Assembly: GCA_037043015.1 (NCBI GenBank)
Contig: CM073328.1
Span: 5,319,409 to 5,383,408 of the forward strand
Length of the DNA: 64,000 bases
Origin: Bryum argenteum
Taxonomy: Eukaryota > Streptophyta > Bryopsida > Bryales > Bryaceae
Reading direction: 5' to 3'
The notes under the pieces: generated by a model
Told to the model about the DNA's origin: nothing
The model's database searches: none
What the model saw: only the letters and a program-made list of their open reading frames with translations
Program-made: the position numbers and the translations under genes
In this document: positions 1 to 13,210 of the stretch, in pieces
Position numbering within the stretch: the first letter of the stretch is position 1
Layout of the letters: every line of letters begins with the position of its first letter

Positions 1-834
1 AATTTCATTGCCACGTCGACTGCTTACTAGGTTCGGTAATTGTCTACCCTGCCTGGTATGAATGCAAAAGTTCGTACCACTGCGCTAACTGCGCGGGTAC
101 CAACATCGCACCTCCAGGTGCGAAGGGGGCATAAGAAGAGTTTGAAGTCTTGAAACTTTATGGGTAATAAATTTTTAAAAGAAAGAAAAAAGAAAATTGC
201 ATATGGCTAGAATGTAGTTGTTTGGACTTTGACTTACTATATTAAGCTTGTATGAAGTTCAAACCTTTCGCAAATGATAGATTTCAAATTTCCCAATACT
301 TTGAGAATATTCCCTCTCAAATTTGAAAACACTATGAGTTTGTTCAATTTGAAAACCCTGTAGTTTGTTCAATTTGTTTAATTTTGTTCTGGACGTGATC
401 TTATGATCTCGGGCACCACCTGTCGGATCTAATTATAAATTTAGCATAAAAAACAAGGACATCAAATTTATTAAAGTAGAAAACTCTTGACTTGCATCAA
501 AAGTGGGGAGCTTTTAGGGTAGAGTGATGAACCAAGGGCTTGGGAGCTTCAAGGGATAATACCTCTAAGTAATCCTAAACCACTTGGCCACATAGGGGCC
601 AAAGGGATCCACTTGAGCCCAAAGAGGTCACAATAACCCACTTGCAAAGGATGAAATCCAGACTTCATCCACGCCGCTCACGAAATTCATCCATCCGAAC
701 GAACCCCACAACGACACACCAAGCAAGCGAATCCTCGGAAAGGGAAGACCGCTTTATCGTCTCCTCCACCCCACCCACCCCAACCCCACCTCCAATTCCA
801 TTCCTTCAAAGACCGAATTGAATTGGTGCGCCAA
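1..834. other. Intergenic flank and upstream region of the first gene
   Basis: No coding region is supported here. Positions 210-345 carry a repeat fragment (TTAAGCTTGTATGAAGTT near 241) that recurs near 49585-49610, so it is dispersed repeat DNA. From about 690 the sequence turns C-rich (CTCCTCCACCCCACCCACCCC around 760-790), as expected for a plant 5' leader just upstream of the ATG at 863. I cannot place a TATA box or transcription start with confidence. Confidence 0.5.
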
Positions 835-844
835 TTAGGGTTAG
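835..844 (+). promoter_or_regulatory. Telo-box-like motif in the leader of the 863-3293 gene
   Basis: TTAGGGTTAG lies about 20 bases before the start codon. Short telomere-repeat motifs close to the transcription start are known in many plant genes for ribosomal and cell-cycle proteins. Here the function is inferred from sequence and position only. Confidence 0.35.
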
Positions 845-862
845 TAGAAGGGAGGGGGAGGG

Positions 863-3293
863 ATGGCAGCAGCGATTCATGGCGTGGTAGCAGTCGGGGA
901 GATGGCGGGGAAGGCCATGGAGTGGCGGAAAGAGCGAAGGAAGGCCAAGGAAGAAGCGCTCGAGTGGGACTGGGCCGAAGTGGAAAGCGATTTGGACCTC
1001 CAGCGGAAGGAAAACGCTCGCTTGAGGGCTACGATTCACTCGTACGAGCAGGCGTTTCTGCAATTGCATCCGAAATCGGTGCGGAACGCGAATTCCAAAG
1101 TCTCTGTCGATCGTCGCTCCATGGATGTGAGTGCCGCTCTCTCTCTCTCTCGCTTTCATTGGATATTGTTTGCCTTTGTTGGGGGAGTCTCTACGATTAT
1201 TTTCGAATATTTAGGTTTCGAGTTGATTATGGAATTCATCGTCAATTGCTTTCTGTTATTTTTGGACCTTGTTGGAAAAAGCTCCGCATTGGTTGGGGTT
1301 ATTACCTCGCTTTTGAGTATCTTGAGTGTACTTTAGACCTTCTTCTTTGAAATTCGCCTCTGTCGATCGCTCCTTTTTTTAATCGCCGTTGTGAATCATT
1401 TTGCATTGGTTAAGGGTGTCTCCTTGGTTTTGAATATGTTGAGTATACTCTACTCATTCATTCGTAGAGCTCACCTCAATTCCTCTGAGCAATCCGATCA
1501 CTTCATGGACGTCAGTGCTCCTTGCATTGGTTGGGGGGGGGGGGGGTGTCACCTCGCTTTTTTAGAGGTTTTAGGTTCCTGTTGAGTAAACTTTACTCCT
1601 CCCTTACCACTGTTTTTTTCTGGAAACATCACCTTTATCTCCTTCCGAATCAATTTCTCAAAAGCATGTGCATTGGTTGGGGGTACCAGATATTCAACCA
1701 ACTGAAGCTCCGAGTGGCATCACCAGCATTTCTAAGCAAGTTAGAGGCACTAGAACGAAACGGAGCGTCGACGTCCAAGGACACAACACTCTTAACAACC
1801 ACAGGTATCATATCATATCATCCATTATTCAAGAACATCAAAACCTTATACAGAAAGACTTATTATCGATGGTGTGTGCAGATGGGATGTACGTGAAGGC
1901 GGATGTGGATGATCCGAACTGGTGGCTATGGCTTTCCGAAAAAGACATGGACAGGGAAACGAGAGAGGTTCACGATGACCTCGGTACTGATGGCTATGTG
2001 CTCGTCAGTCAGGATGATATCGTTGATGGAATCGCCAGTTTCATAGCTCGCTACATCTCGTCAATCCCACAAGCCAAGGTCAGTACTACTATGGAGTCTC
2101 TCATTCTCATGTTGGAAGTACACTTGATGTGATTTTGAATGTTCCAAGTACAGTATATATGATTTTGAATGTCAAGCTCTACAGTGACATCCAAGACGTG
2201 CATATCTGAAATTCGTGAACAAAGGTTTTTTGAGCTCGATTTTAGGAATTTAACTGTACGATCTTGTTTAGAACTGTCTAATTAGTTCACCCACCAATTT
2301 TCATCAAATTTCACTGTACGGATCTTGAGGTAGATTGAGTCAAAGTTTCAGTTTTGACAAAAACAGCATATCTTATGAAGCAAATCGGTTATTGTTTTAG
2401 GGGTCAAGTAAGGAGTTTGTGTGTATTCTTTGTTAGTATGGGAAGTAGGACGTTTTACTGATATGTATTTGTTGTTTCCTCACCAGAATCTGACTCCAAA
2501 GGAGCTTCAACTAGGTAGTTTGCTTCCCCTTAACCCACTAAACATGTTCTCACATATTTACTTGTCATTTTAGTAAAGGTTTAGATTGTCTTGCGAGGTT
2601 TCGATCGTATCTTGAACATAATAGCATAAAAGGTTGTGATGGATTTTTAGGGTTGGTTGTAGCTTTCTTCTTCCATTTGTTTGCATTAGTTATTCGAAAC
2701 TCAGATCGGAGGTAAAGCATAGTAGGTCAACGATTTGTTCATATGGCCGATTTATGAGCGTGTTTTCTTTTCCACAGCGATGAAGCAAGCTTTTACTAAA
2801 GCAGAGTCGCAAGGAAGGCTGAAGTCATTGTGGCAGACTGGGAAGTACATCTACACGGCTGGTTCGTGGGGTGCTACCGCACTATCGTAAGTCTTTCACC
2901 GTTTTCTTTCAACAATCGAGTTAGTTGCAAAGTAACTCAAAATCACCCTGGCTTTTTGCAATCACTGATTTGGGCATAGTATCATCCCGTTATCAAGTTG
3001 AGTTGGGTGAAATAGTGGGGGATGAAAACTTTGGTTACTTTATGATTCACTCGATCGTTTAGCTATCATACTCTTGCACTCCTTGTTTTGAGTTGAGATT
3101 GCATTCCAAGCAATTGTATTAACTTGCTCTGAAGCATTTCTCTGTAATTAGCAGTCGAGGAAGGTCTTGTTTGAGATGTTGATAGAATGTTCGGTGTACG
3201 AAATGCAGGATTTACAGGCATCCGATGGTGATTCGGGCAGCTTCGATGGCAGTCTGGACGTCTTGCTGTCTCATTCTCAAGATTATAGCGTAA
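863..3293 (+). CDS. Conserved plant protein of unknown function, six exons, 265 aa
   Basis: Proposed exons are 863-1126, 1690-1804, 1882-2078, 2487-2514, 2778-2886 and 3209-3293. All introns are GT-AG and the phases join without a stop to give 265 aa. The N-terminus (residues about 20-75) is charged and coiled-coil-like. The middle has an acidic Trp-rich patch (DDPNWWLWLSEKDM) followed by GYVLVSQDDIVDGIASFIARYI, then the microexon NLTPKELQ. The C-terminus reads LWQTGKYIYTAGSWG and ends in a hydrophobic helix. From memory, this order matches a plant family whose members end with an IWHAGKxFYxLSTWG-like segment and which has no assigned reaction. Oddities are the 28-nt exon 4 and degenerate repeats inside intron 1. 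The ATG at 863 is chosen because it opens the exon-1 frame; an overlapping ORF at 823 does not join exon 2. Confidence is high for the gene and moderate for the second splice acceptor. Confidence 0.85.
1290..1690 (+). repeat. Degenerate tandem units inside intron 1 and at its 3' splice site
   Basis: The phrase GCATTGGTT(G/A)(G/A)GG recurs near 1286, 1402, 1524 and 1672. The first three copies are each followed by a similar CCTCGCTTTT/TTGAGTAxxCT stretch, so the intron looks built from decayed repeats of about 110-150 bp. The last unit runs directly into the acceptor used for exon 2. The unit at 1524 contains a G12 tract. Confidence 0.55.
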
Positions 3294-4000
3294 CAGTAAG
3301 AGGGCGTAACTAGTCTAGTGTTGGGTGTAAATAGGTGTACATAGACCGCATTGAAAAAGCAAAAAAAGGAAAAATTGATTTCGTCATTGAAAGGAAGGCT
3401 GGGTTTTGAGCCATGGTTTTCGAATTTTTACTTGTGGAGGTTTTAGGGTGCAGCAGGAGAACAATATCAATGGTTGTTTCTTCATGCGTTTTACATCAAG
3501 CATTTGTATTTGTCTCTTTTGTAAATTTCAGAATTGTTGTCCCAATTAGTTTAATGCATCATGTCTCCACCCTTTTATTCTCGGTCGTCTCTTTGTGCAC
3601 TACCGTATGCTCGGGTTGTTTAACTTCTTTAACCCTTAAAAGTCCCTTTGGGATAGTATGTACGATGTTGTATAATTAGGATTTGATACCAACAAGAAAC
3701 TCTAATCTGGAATTGTAATAGCTCACTAGAACCGCATTAATTCAAATGTCAACTTCTTCTTTGAACTCAAACCCATTAAAGGTGTGCATTCACTCCAAAT
3801 ACAACCAAAATACACCGTATTCTACTGGTCGCCACGGCATGCTCAGACCTTCAGGGGTTAACTTCATCTCTAGTAAGATTTGTGAGTGTGAACAAGATTG
3901 TAAAGAAGACTTGACAAGGCAAAAGTCAACCCCCACGAAGTGGACCGTAAGGTATGAATGCCTTTTTTGGTAAATTTAATGAATTCACTCTACTTGGAGT
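3294..4000 (+). other. 3' flank of the first gene
   Basis: No coding potential stands out. The stretch probably holds the 3' UTR and ordinary AT-rich flank. Short open frames here (for example 3413-3679) have no start context, no splice partners and no recognisable protein. Confidence 0.4.
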
Positions 4001-4019
4001 GGTGGAATGGATCACCGTA

Positions 4020-4225
4020 AATTAGTGCCGAGCTTTTCTGGGGGCACGAGAAGGGTAAAGAGCCCCCTAAATTATTGATGTATAGGCTTAAAATGCCAAG
4101 GAGTAGGTTCCGAGGGTAATTTGGGGCCACATGCCTCATTTTTGAATTCAAAATTATCATAATTGGTCGTCAGAGGTCCAAATTGAAAATTCCAGGGATC
4201 CCATTGGCTTATGCGGCTCGGAGGA
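4020..4225 (-). mobile_element. Decayed MITE, related to the copy near 43200
   Basis: The stretch AAATGCCAAGGAGTAGG followed by CGAGGGTAA-TTGGGG and TTTGAATTCAAAATTATCA matches the reverse complement of 43230-43350 closely. The copy at 43202-43399 has clear terminal inverted repeats; here the ends are too degraded to mark exactly. Confidence 0.5.
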
Positions 4226-6724
4226 CGCTGATAGCACTAGTTTACAGGTGCCCTAGTGGAATGAGTGGCTTCCTGTTTTTTAGTGATTGCCAAATAGAAA
4301 TGACAAAAAAAGGCGGCCTTTAGGTGTTCATACACTAGAGCAGACAATGTAATAGCTCCATCCATCAAGAAGCTTAAAATGATAAGGCCACTTGATTGTG
4401 AGGTGGAGGGAGTAGTATGGACAATCTATGAGATTGTTATGATAAATCAAAGAGATTATATGTGATTTATAATATATAGTCTATAGTATATATGGTTGAC
4501 CAATCACAACAATTGAAAAAGATCACATGAGGACAAAATCATTGTTTTTGTCATTTTTTGCATTCAACCCATAACACTTTAATGGTAAGAGTGTAAGGGA
4601 GAGTAATATGTAAGGGATGATTAAATGGAATCAGAAAAAGGAACAGGAGTTTGCCTTGAGGTGGAATAAGGACGACTGAAGACTTGCGATAGCAGAAGCA
4701 AAAACGGGTATGTGTATGGAGGGAGAACCAGAAGGAGTTCTGTTTAAGCCTTTGCAACATACTTGAGCAAAACAATTTTAACCCCTAAACGTTTCGATCC
4801 ATTGGGCCCGTTGGAGTAGGGTCCAAAAACGTAAAAAAATGTCAAGGTCAGTAAAATAATGTGAGGGCAGTAAATCTAAAATCCAACCGTAGGATCTTGA
4901 TCTCCATTGTCTAAAGATTGCATGGGCAAATATTTGTGCCATTTGGAGTTGAAATGGGGCTTCATCCACTTGATTGAAGGCGAAAAAAGGGAGCCCGAAA
5001 TGGAGGGGCAGTCACTAATTTTGGACTTTGGAGTGAAAGGTCGTATTACAAATTGCCCCGAAAGCAAAAATGGCAACTACAAATGGGTGAGGAATTAAGT
5101 AAAGAAGCTAATCCAAAAAAAAAAAAAAAAAACAAACATGCCTCTTTCCAATTGCACACAATCCTACTTGAAATGGAAGTCACTTGAGATTATTGTTTTT
5201 GGTGCTTGGTATTCCAAGGCTGCCTACACAAGCTCTTGTCCTCCGTGGACAAAAGATGATATAAGGTGGGCAGGCTTTTACAAAGAAAAGAACAGAAAGA
5301 TGAATTGAAAATAGCTTGCAAGGTCATAAACACCATGCCACATGTCCAGCATAATAATAACAAAGCCAAGCGCATGCAGTGTGTGCTTGTCAGAAGCTCG
5401 AGGCTCTACTGCCCCATTTCAATGCCTAACTGCCCCATTTCTATGCCCAAATGGCAAAATTTCATACCGAAATAGACAAAACTCCTCTCATGACAAAAAT
5501 GCAGCCCACTAAAATCGCTACTGTAAAATGTAGGAATGAGGTATGACAACGGGGGTAAACTACACCCATTTACCCTTGAGGGAAAAAAAACGGCGGATGA
5601 AAAACAGCGACGACGAGAAGACGGGAAGAATTTCAACATCCCTGCTTCATCCAGAATGTCGATTTTCGACATTCGGCCCGCTTAAGGGTTAAGTGAAACC
5701 AAACCCAGCTCAAGCTTGCCCGTAGCAAGTAGAAGCTCTCCCAAGGTACTCAAAGAGTTCTTTAAAGCTCCCGCACGCCTATGATGTATGTTCCACCAAG
5801 GTTACTCTTTGGTGACAAATGTCATAAACTTGTCTTGTCAAAATAATTTTGGAACACTAAATAAATTCAAACACCCAAGTAACTCTACAAAATACCCAAA
5901 TAGGCAAAAGATGAGAACATGGAACATGAGACAATGACAATGCAATAGCACAAGCAAAGAGCAACAAGAGGGGCACATTTCTTTTTGTATGGCCACTTGG
6001 CAGAACGGATTGTAGTGGACATGAAGTGCCAAGCCCGCCCACTACCATCCTTCAAATCTCCTTCGCTACCATTGCCGCTTTCCCTTCGAAACCACTTCAT
6101 CACTCCGACCTTTCCCTCTTCAACCACTCCACCCATCAACAACTCAAACTCAAAGTAACAATCCAACCCATGATGAGTTTCCTTAACATACTCTCGCTAT
6201 CTTCACTTACACTCTTCTTACATTCAGCTCCTTGTCATTCTTGCTTGAATTAGGTCAAACGCAATGTGGGAAGTGAAAATGCAAAACTTGCACTATCGCT
6301 TAAACAAAACAAAGCTGATTTAATCATGGGGAGCATGTTAAGTAGGGTTCCGAAAAGACAAAAGCTACATGTTTAGAAGAGAAGTGCGCCGAAAGGTACT
6401 TGTCACTGAACCATTCTTGAGCTGGACCGTCATTCAACAGTAAGAAGAAGAATGTCTCATTTGAAGACAGCTGATGCCAATGCAGGCTTTGAGCAATTCA
6501 AGTCCTAGAAAACAACATTCAATGAGCACGGCTTCTTCGAAATACTACATAGTCATTTCAGAGGGCCTGCCGGGGCACTCCATATCCAAACATACAAGCG
6601 TGCGAGCATGATGCCCCTGCCACCAGAGTGCTGAACAGGTGAGTGATCACATTCTTCTGCAATTCAATTGGTTTGAATTTGAGCCTTGTCGGTAAATGGA
6701 TGAGTGATTTACAGAGAGGAGACG
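4226..6724. other. AT-rich intergenic DNA with repeat fragments
   Basis: No gene is supported. An A-tract lies at about 5115-5132. Near 5640-5695 is the end of a dispersed family (CATCCAGAATGTCGATTTT then AAGGGTTAA) also seen near 25200, 29560 and 30505. The short frames here are not supported by conserved protein features or splice signals. The end near 6640-6724 is probably the leader of the next gene. Confidence 0.4.
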
Positions 6725-9700
6725 ATGGCGAAGGGAAGCATCGAACCCGTATTGAATGTGAAAAAGAAGAGTGTGAAACCTCGTGTGACGAAGAAGGATA
6801 CGAAGCCAGAGCAGGTGATTGTGAAGCAGAAGACGAAGAAGAAGCAGAGCATTCCTAAGAAGATTGTTCCCATTCCCAATCCGCTTGACAGGATCAAGCC
6901 GGCAGATCCACAAAAAGGTTCGACAACAAATTATATCTAATCTTTGACATTTGACCCGAGGATTTACAACTATCTATCTTTGCATTGTTCGTAGGGTGCT
7001 ATTTTGGTCTAGGTCAAGATAGTTGATCTACATGATTTTGTAAATCTTGGGATCGTATTCAACTAACGAGCCGATTATTTTTCGTAGTTCCTGTTAGCAA
7101 TGAAGAGTAATGTAACTAGGGATTATGGTTTTCTCGTTTGTGTTGTTGGGTTGATGTTGAATATTGATCCCTTCCTAGGCAAGAATCGTAGATATTAGAA
7201 AGTCCTTGTTGCGCTTAGTTGGGCAAGGCCTTTAGTTGCTGTGATTGCCTTACGCAATCTTTGTAGATTTGTGCATAAGTTTGCATGATGATGTTAAGGG
7301 TCTATCAAAGGCTCTGAGCGTTGCACTTGTGCATTTGGGAGGCAAATTGGTTGACAATGGATGATGAACTGATAATTCTTGTAATAGTTCAGAGAGGATT
7401 GTAGCTCAGCCGATTAAGAAGCAGCCCATCTGGACAAACTCTACACACATTGCACCGGTTAGTGCTCACCTATGTTCTAAGGCCTTGAGGAGAAGCTTGC
7501 TTTCTGGTTCAATAACTGTATGTGGCAAATTGTATTGAGCATGTTCTTTGTTGTTCAACTTGGTTCTATAGAATTTACGATTCATCAATCATTGATTCAT
7601 TTTATGTATATAAATGTGCAGATGCCTAAAAGGGACGTAGATTGGCCACATATTGGCCAGATGAAGTCACCTCGGTACATCCAATTTTCCCATTAAAACT
7701 CAAAGATAATTATCATCAATTTGCGTCTTTTTTAGTGTCAAATCTCAATCATTCAACTAGTGACTCTTATCACGAGTTTCATAACACTTAGAAGTTCCTC
7801 TTCTTTTGCTCACTTTCATCTACCATCTTATGGCTCCATCTGTTTACTATAGATAATAAATATAACAAATTTGAGGTTATGAGTATTGCTATAAAACAAA
7901 GAGGTATAATGATGTGATAGTCATGTGAACATGGTTTCAATTTTAACATAATCATGTGAAATGAGATTGATTGTACTATTCCGCGTCAAAAGCTTACCAT
8001 ACGGCAACTCACGTTTGCCGTAAGCTACATAATTCTCCCATCCCTATTCACTTTTTTACTTAACAAATCATTAATTTTTAGAATCTAAACTATTCAACTG
8101 CCCAATATTGTCATAAGGTACATACTTTACAAAAGTTTTGCTCACTTCCTACCCTTGCACTTACCATCTTTTTCCTTACTTTGTATTCTTATCAAAGTCA
8201 CATTTGAAGAGTAGCTTAAAATACCTTTTCGCACGTTTTTGCCACAATGTAGTTTCAGAAGCTACGTTTCAAGAAAAATGGGGTCAAATTCTACTGCATG
8301 ATTCATGCTAATATGATTTACAGTTGCTACTTGAGCTTGATATGTTGGGGATGGTGGGGGAAGTTCTCCAGCACCGGAAAGAAAGAAGGAAGCGGAGATG
8401 AAACGCTCCTTAGCAGCGGCAGCAGCAGAACCACCCCCACCGAAACCAACCATCAGCAGTCCGTCACGAGCACAGACAGTGTTGGTGGAGATGGCACAAA
8501 GCTCCACTTGTTTCGACATCCCACATCAACGTCTCCTGCACGGAGGTCTCTCGGCCCTTGCAGCTGAGCTTCCCAACTTGCCCTCACCTGCAAAAGAAAC
8601 AACAAGTGTTGCGGAGCACAAGAGCTTCAATGGAGAATGTAGTAGCAGTAGGAAGATGGAGGAGGTGGTACGAGAACATGGTGATGGTGAAAGTAGTACG
8701 AAGGAAGAGTTGCCTGATCGGCCGAAGGAAGAGGAGGTCGTGACTCGTGTTGTGTTCACAGAAGTGAGTGACTCCACCGAGCCGAGGTTCATCACCCCAA
8801 AGTTAATCACCCTCCAGTTCATTCCCCCCGCTTTTCTGCATTTTGCATCTCTTGCTTTTGAGTCAATCGTGAGCAAATTTCAAAGTATGTACTGATCATA
8901 CTCTTCATCGAAGAATGTTATGGTGAATGTTTGTATGTAGCAGTTGAACCTCTCTCTTCTGGAAAGTGTATCAGCTCAGTTTACTGATTTCCGACGACTT
9001 GGGGTTTGTTTCGAGTTGCAGAGTGATGGAGTTGTTTCAGGATTGGAGGCCTGGAGCACTCAGAATTGGTGTAAATGCCTTTACCCTCTCGATCGTACTC
9101 CTGCAATGTGATTATTATAAAGCTCGGTGATGTTTTGAGCACTGAAAAAGTAGTATTCATGTTGAGCATTTGCCGTGTTAAGTGTTCAGAAACCTCCGAG
9201 TGTAGATCGAAATCACTGGCTCGCCGTTGAGATTGAAAAGCAGCAGGATCGCCGCAAACTTGCTCAAAAACCAGGTGCCAAACACCGAGTCTTTTATCAC
9301 AAAACCAAGTTCCTCAAGGTTCACTTTTTAGATTAGAGTTCACTTTGGGCCGCCATTGCTGTCAATGTCCGTTGTCTTTTCTTCCAGCCACCAATTGCAC
9401 CACTTCCAATAGATTCTTCTACTTGCAAGAAAGTTTGCATGCTCTCATATTTAAAAACTTACGTGATGTTGTGACATTGGCAGCTAGAAAGAAGAAGCAA
9501 GTAAGTTACTTGGAAGGTGTTCGTGAGGATACTCCATTTCTCAGAGATCATTCACAAATGATACCGGATTTTCCAATTGAAGAGGTGATTTTCCCCAACA
9601 CAAAGTATGTGGTGTATGCTACAAATGTTTTAGAGAAAATGAGTAGTATAATTCTATTTTTATGGTCAAATTTTCCTTATTGAGACTTTTTGCAATCCGT

Positions 9701-10958
9701 AGTATTTTTTAATTTAAAGAAATGAAGAATGTCTATAGACTTTATAATGTCTCAATTTGATTTTTCTTATTGGCCGATATAATTTTTGAGGAGTAAGTAT
9801 GTTGCTTCTTCTCTTTCAAGTTCTTAGTAGTTGCCTCATACAAAGATGTAACATTTTTTAAGGTAAATTTAAGGTGAATGTATTCAAGTGGAAGTGCCAT
9901 GCTTATATTGTTTATTACAAGTATAAGCCTTTCGATTTTTGAACCAATGGTAGTAGAAGATTGTAAAAGAAATGTGATCTCTTAAAATTGCTTAGAAACA
10001 TTGCGTTATGATATATATTCTTGTTGAATGTTCAATGCTTTTGAATGTATTTATCTACATAATACAAGAGATGGGATCAAATTGTTGATCTAGTGTCAAT
10101 ATACTGTAGAGTGCTCGAGGATATGCGGACTTTTTGTATAGACCAGGAGCATCATGGTTGAATACAGGATCAACAACTACATCTTTGCGAAACTATGATT
10201 CACTCGAATCTAAGACAAGGCCTAGTAGTTGTGATCCTAGAAAAACGACGGTGGAAATCGTTTGCGCTCTCTCTTCTGTAAGTACTCAAAGATCTGCACA
10301 AGTTTTTCAAGCATAGTTTGTTCTTATTTTAATCATGTCCTAAATTGTCAATTGAATTCATTTTTGTAGAGTTGGCAACTAAGCATTGGGTATAGAAGGC
10401 ATGATTATATTTTATAGTGTCATAATTGATCGTTGTTTCTTAGTATCATTACAGGCAACTCAATTTACGTGGTTGTGGAATTCACTAAATATTATATCAT
10501 ATCCCTCTTCATTATCACATTCTGAGATTCAAGCTTCATACTCACATTATATACATATAATCATCTAATTGATTTTACTAGTAGAGCACTAAATTCGTAT
10601 TCTCTATTTTACTATACCTTCTAGAAACATTGTCTTAGATTCAAACATTATTATATTTAAATTAACATAGAAAATAGAAAATCAACATAACATATTTTAA
10701 TGATTTTTTCTACATAATTACATATATCATTGTCTTAAATATTAACTAGTTTGAGATTATGAGTACATCTTAGTGCCTATACATACAATTAAGGAGGTCC
10801 AAATGTGTTGTAATAAATTGTAGGCAAGTGCAAGGAGAGAGGTGTTGAGAAAACATATAACTGAACGAATTCGACAAGATCTTGTACGAAAGAAGTTGGT
10901 ACTCTCGCAAGAGCGTGTTGCTACTAAACATGCTTCACGTTCGTGCCGATGTTGTTAA
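6725..10958 (+). CDS. Unrecognised multi-exon gene; basic, proline-rich protein
   Basis: Proposed exons are 6725-6917, 7393-7457, 7622-7674, 8364-8763, 8941-9068, 9183-9318, then 9388-about 9440 and/or 9484-9584, 10110-10277 and 10824-10958. The N-terminus is very Lys-rich (VKKKSVKPRVTKKDTKPE), then comes KKQPIWTNSTHIAPMPKRD. A large Pro/Ala and acidic exon follows, then HWLAVEIEKQQDRRKL, GYADFLYRPGASWLNTG and a C-terminal basic helix (REVLRKHITERIRQDLVRKK) ending at TAA. Phases agree for exons 1-6 and for the last two. The join across 9318-9584 is ambiguous because the two candidate exons need different phases. The acceptor of the 8364 exon has a weak pyrimidine tract, and a second gene could start at the ATG at 8398. 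I do not recognise the family and assign no function. No signal peptide or membrane span is visible. Confidence 0.55.
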
Positions 10959-11510
10959 GAGCAAGAAAAACAAGTCTTACCCATTTCAACATAAAAGTAT
11001 AATGTTAACTCATTCGGAATGGTGACAACTTGATGTAAGGTTGTAGACAAGGTATTTGATCAATGAAAAAATTACAAACCATGTGATGATGAAAAAGTTT
11101 ATGAACATAAGTTAAACCTTGCGATCTAAGAGTAGAAAATTTAATATAATCATCATATGGAATCTATCAAGTCAATCAACACCCTTTCTTGAATCATCTC
11201 CGGATTTTTTAGTTCTTTTGAGTACCAGAATCACATTTTCAGAGATATATGTTTCAAAATATATCTCTTGCAATCTAGATTTTGATTCAATTCTAAGCAA
11301 ACTCGGTTATCACATACAATATGTCAAATCTAGCCAACTCTTAGAGCATGCTTTAGCTAATTATTGGTTGACAAATAAGGTAGATACACCCCAAAACTTA
11401 CGACTTTGTAATCAAGTGTTGTAACCACATACATACAATACTAGTCACCATAAAAAAAACATTGTTTAATACCATCAGAACAAAAAGTTTATTGTCAGTT
11501 AGAGAATATT
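10959..11510. other. 3' flank of the unrecognised gene
   Basis: AT-rich sequence without supported coding capacity, running from the stop at 10956-10958 to the first TTAA-type repeat. It probably contains the 3' UTR. Confidence 0.4.
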
Positions 11511-12433
11511 TTAGCCTCTAAAGGTCCAAGCGTTTTTTGGATCTCCAAACTCAAATAGTGCAATTTTGACCACCTTGTAGAGATTGATGTAAGGCTAAAA
11601 TTTTTATCAATTTTAAGGATCTTCAACAATAAGATCTCAAGAGAAACTACTATTTGATTTACCATGTCTAATATCAACCGTTGGAAATCCACCTTGTGAG
11701 ATCATAGCATTCACAATTGATTCAAACTTTTTTTGGGCATTGTCCAGAAGTGGTAGTCTACTTTGAGCAAAGGGAGACATGATGATTTTTGCTCCACACA
11801 TTTTCCTCATATTTTTTCCATGTAAATAACTAAGTTGAAAATGCCCATGCAAATCTCAGAGACTCGTTCCCCTTTTTGAGCTTGCAAGCAATTTCCTTTT
11901 CTGGAAGAAGGTATACAAACAACAATATGGAAAAGCAACCATCACGTTTGTTGTATTTCATTTAAAGAAAAAGTGAACGGTGAGTAGGTACCTTTATGAG
12001 TTTGTGATTTTTGGTGAATTTTTTCTCAAAAATTCCAAAATCTCAAAATTTGACAAATTTTCAAAGAAATAAGTTTTCAATGATTTTGACAAAATCTCAA
12101 AGATTGTTTTTGTACTTTTTTAGAGGCTGCCCTTGTAAAATTGGTTTACTTTTTGACTTGAGTTACTTTCAACCTGAAGTAGTGATTCAGTAATGAACTT
12201 TTTTTTAAAAAAAACTAATAAAAAATGACTAATCTTAAAACTGCCCTTTTTGGACTTGAAACCTAAAATTTCTAAATGAAGGTTCCAAACTTGAAATACA
12301 ACTTTGAAAATTTTACCACATACTCTTTGTAGTATAAGGAGCATCAAGTAAAAACCTTACTTTTAACCCATTCATCTAGGCTGCCCAAAATTGCAAAAAC
12401 TTGTTATGAGATTTACGGACCTTTAAGGGTTAA
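11511..12433. mobile_element. Long TTAA-type inverted-repeat element, decayed copy
   Basis: The left end reads TTAGCCTCTAAAGGTCC and the right end GGACCTTTAAGGGTTAA. Inside are the family blocks GAGGCTGCCCTTGTAAAATTGG (near 12122) and TAGTGATTCAGTAATGAAC (near 12179). The length of about 923 bp agrees with the copies at 27333 and 47096. No coding capacity remains. Confidence 0.65.
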
Positions 12434-13210
12434 TTGATTCTACTATAAGTATTTATTCCAAGCATTTATAACACACGACCCTTCACAATTAGGCGATAAA
12501 CATCATCATGGTTTCATTAGAGATAACTCTGCTGTGTCAGAAAAGCCATACTCAAAAAAAAATAGTTTCTCAAATATGTCAAATTTTTATGTTATAAAAG
12601 AATAAGAGCTGATTGTAGTGATTAGGGCAATAAATTAAGCAAAAGACTGCAAATTCAATGAATTCCTCACGATATCCGCAGCCATTACTCACTTGGGGAA
12701 ACGGACCCAACCTGAGTGGATTTAATTGCTAACCCACTTGACTCAATCCTTCTAAAATTTCATTCTTAACCCTAAATTAAGATTTGAAGTCTTTTATAAC
12801 TTAGAATAATCTGAAGAGGAGGAGGCATTGCATTAACTTTGGCAAAATTTAAGGTAGACCATGTTAAATACGTGTATTTAAGGATTATACTACAATGGGA
12901 AAGTTGGAATATGTGAATCAAATATTTTTCAATTATAAATACGAAAAAATGAAGAAGTTTCCATAATTTTTGATATTTTTTAAGCACTTATCAAAATAAA
13001 TAAAAAACTCATAAGTGACATGTACCACATTACCTAAAACCGTTCACATGCTCCATGTGCACATAAGGCACATTCTTCTACATGAAATCTAGAAAGTAGG
13101 CAAGAATTTAGAGTGGGTGGTGTAAGGAGATGCACGGATTTAGCATTGTCTACCTTACTGTGACTGAGATGAACTTCGAGATGCATGGACTCTGTTTGTG
13201 AACTTAACCC

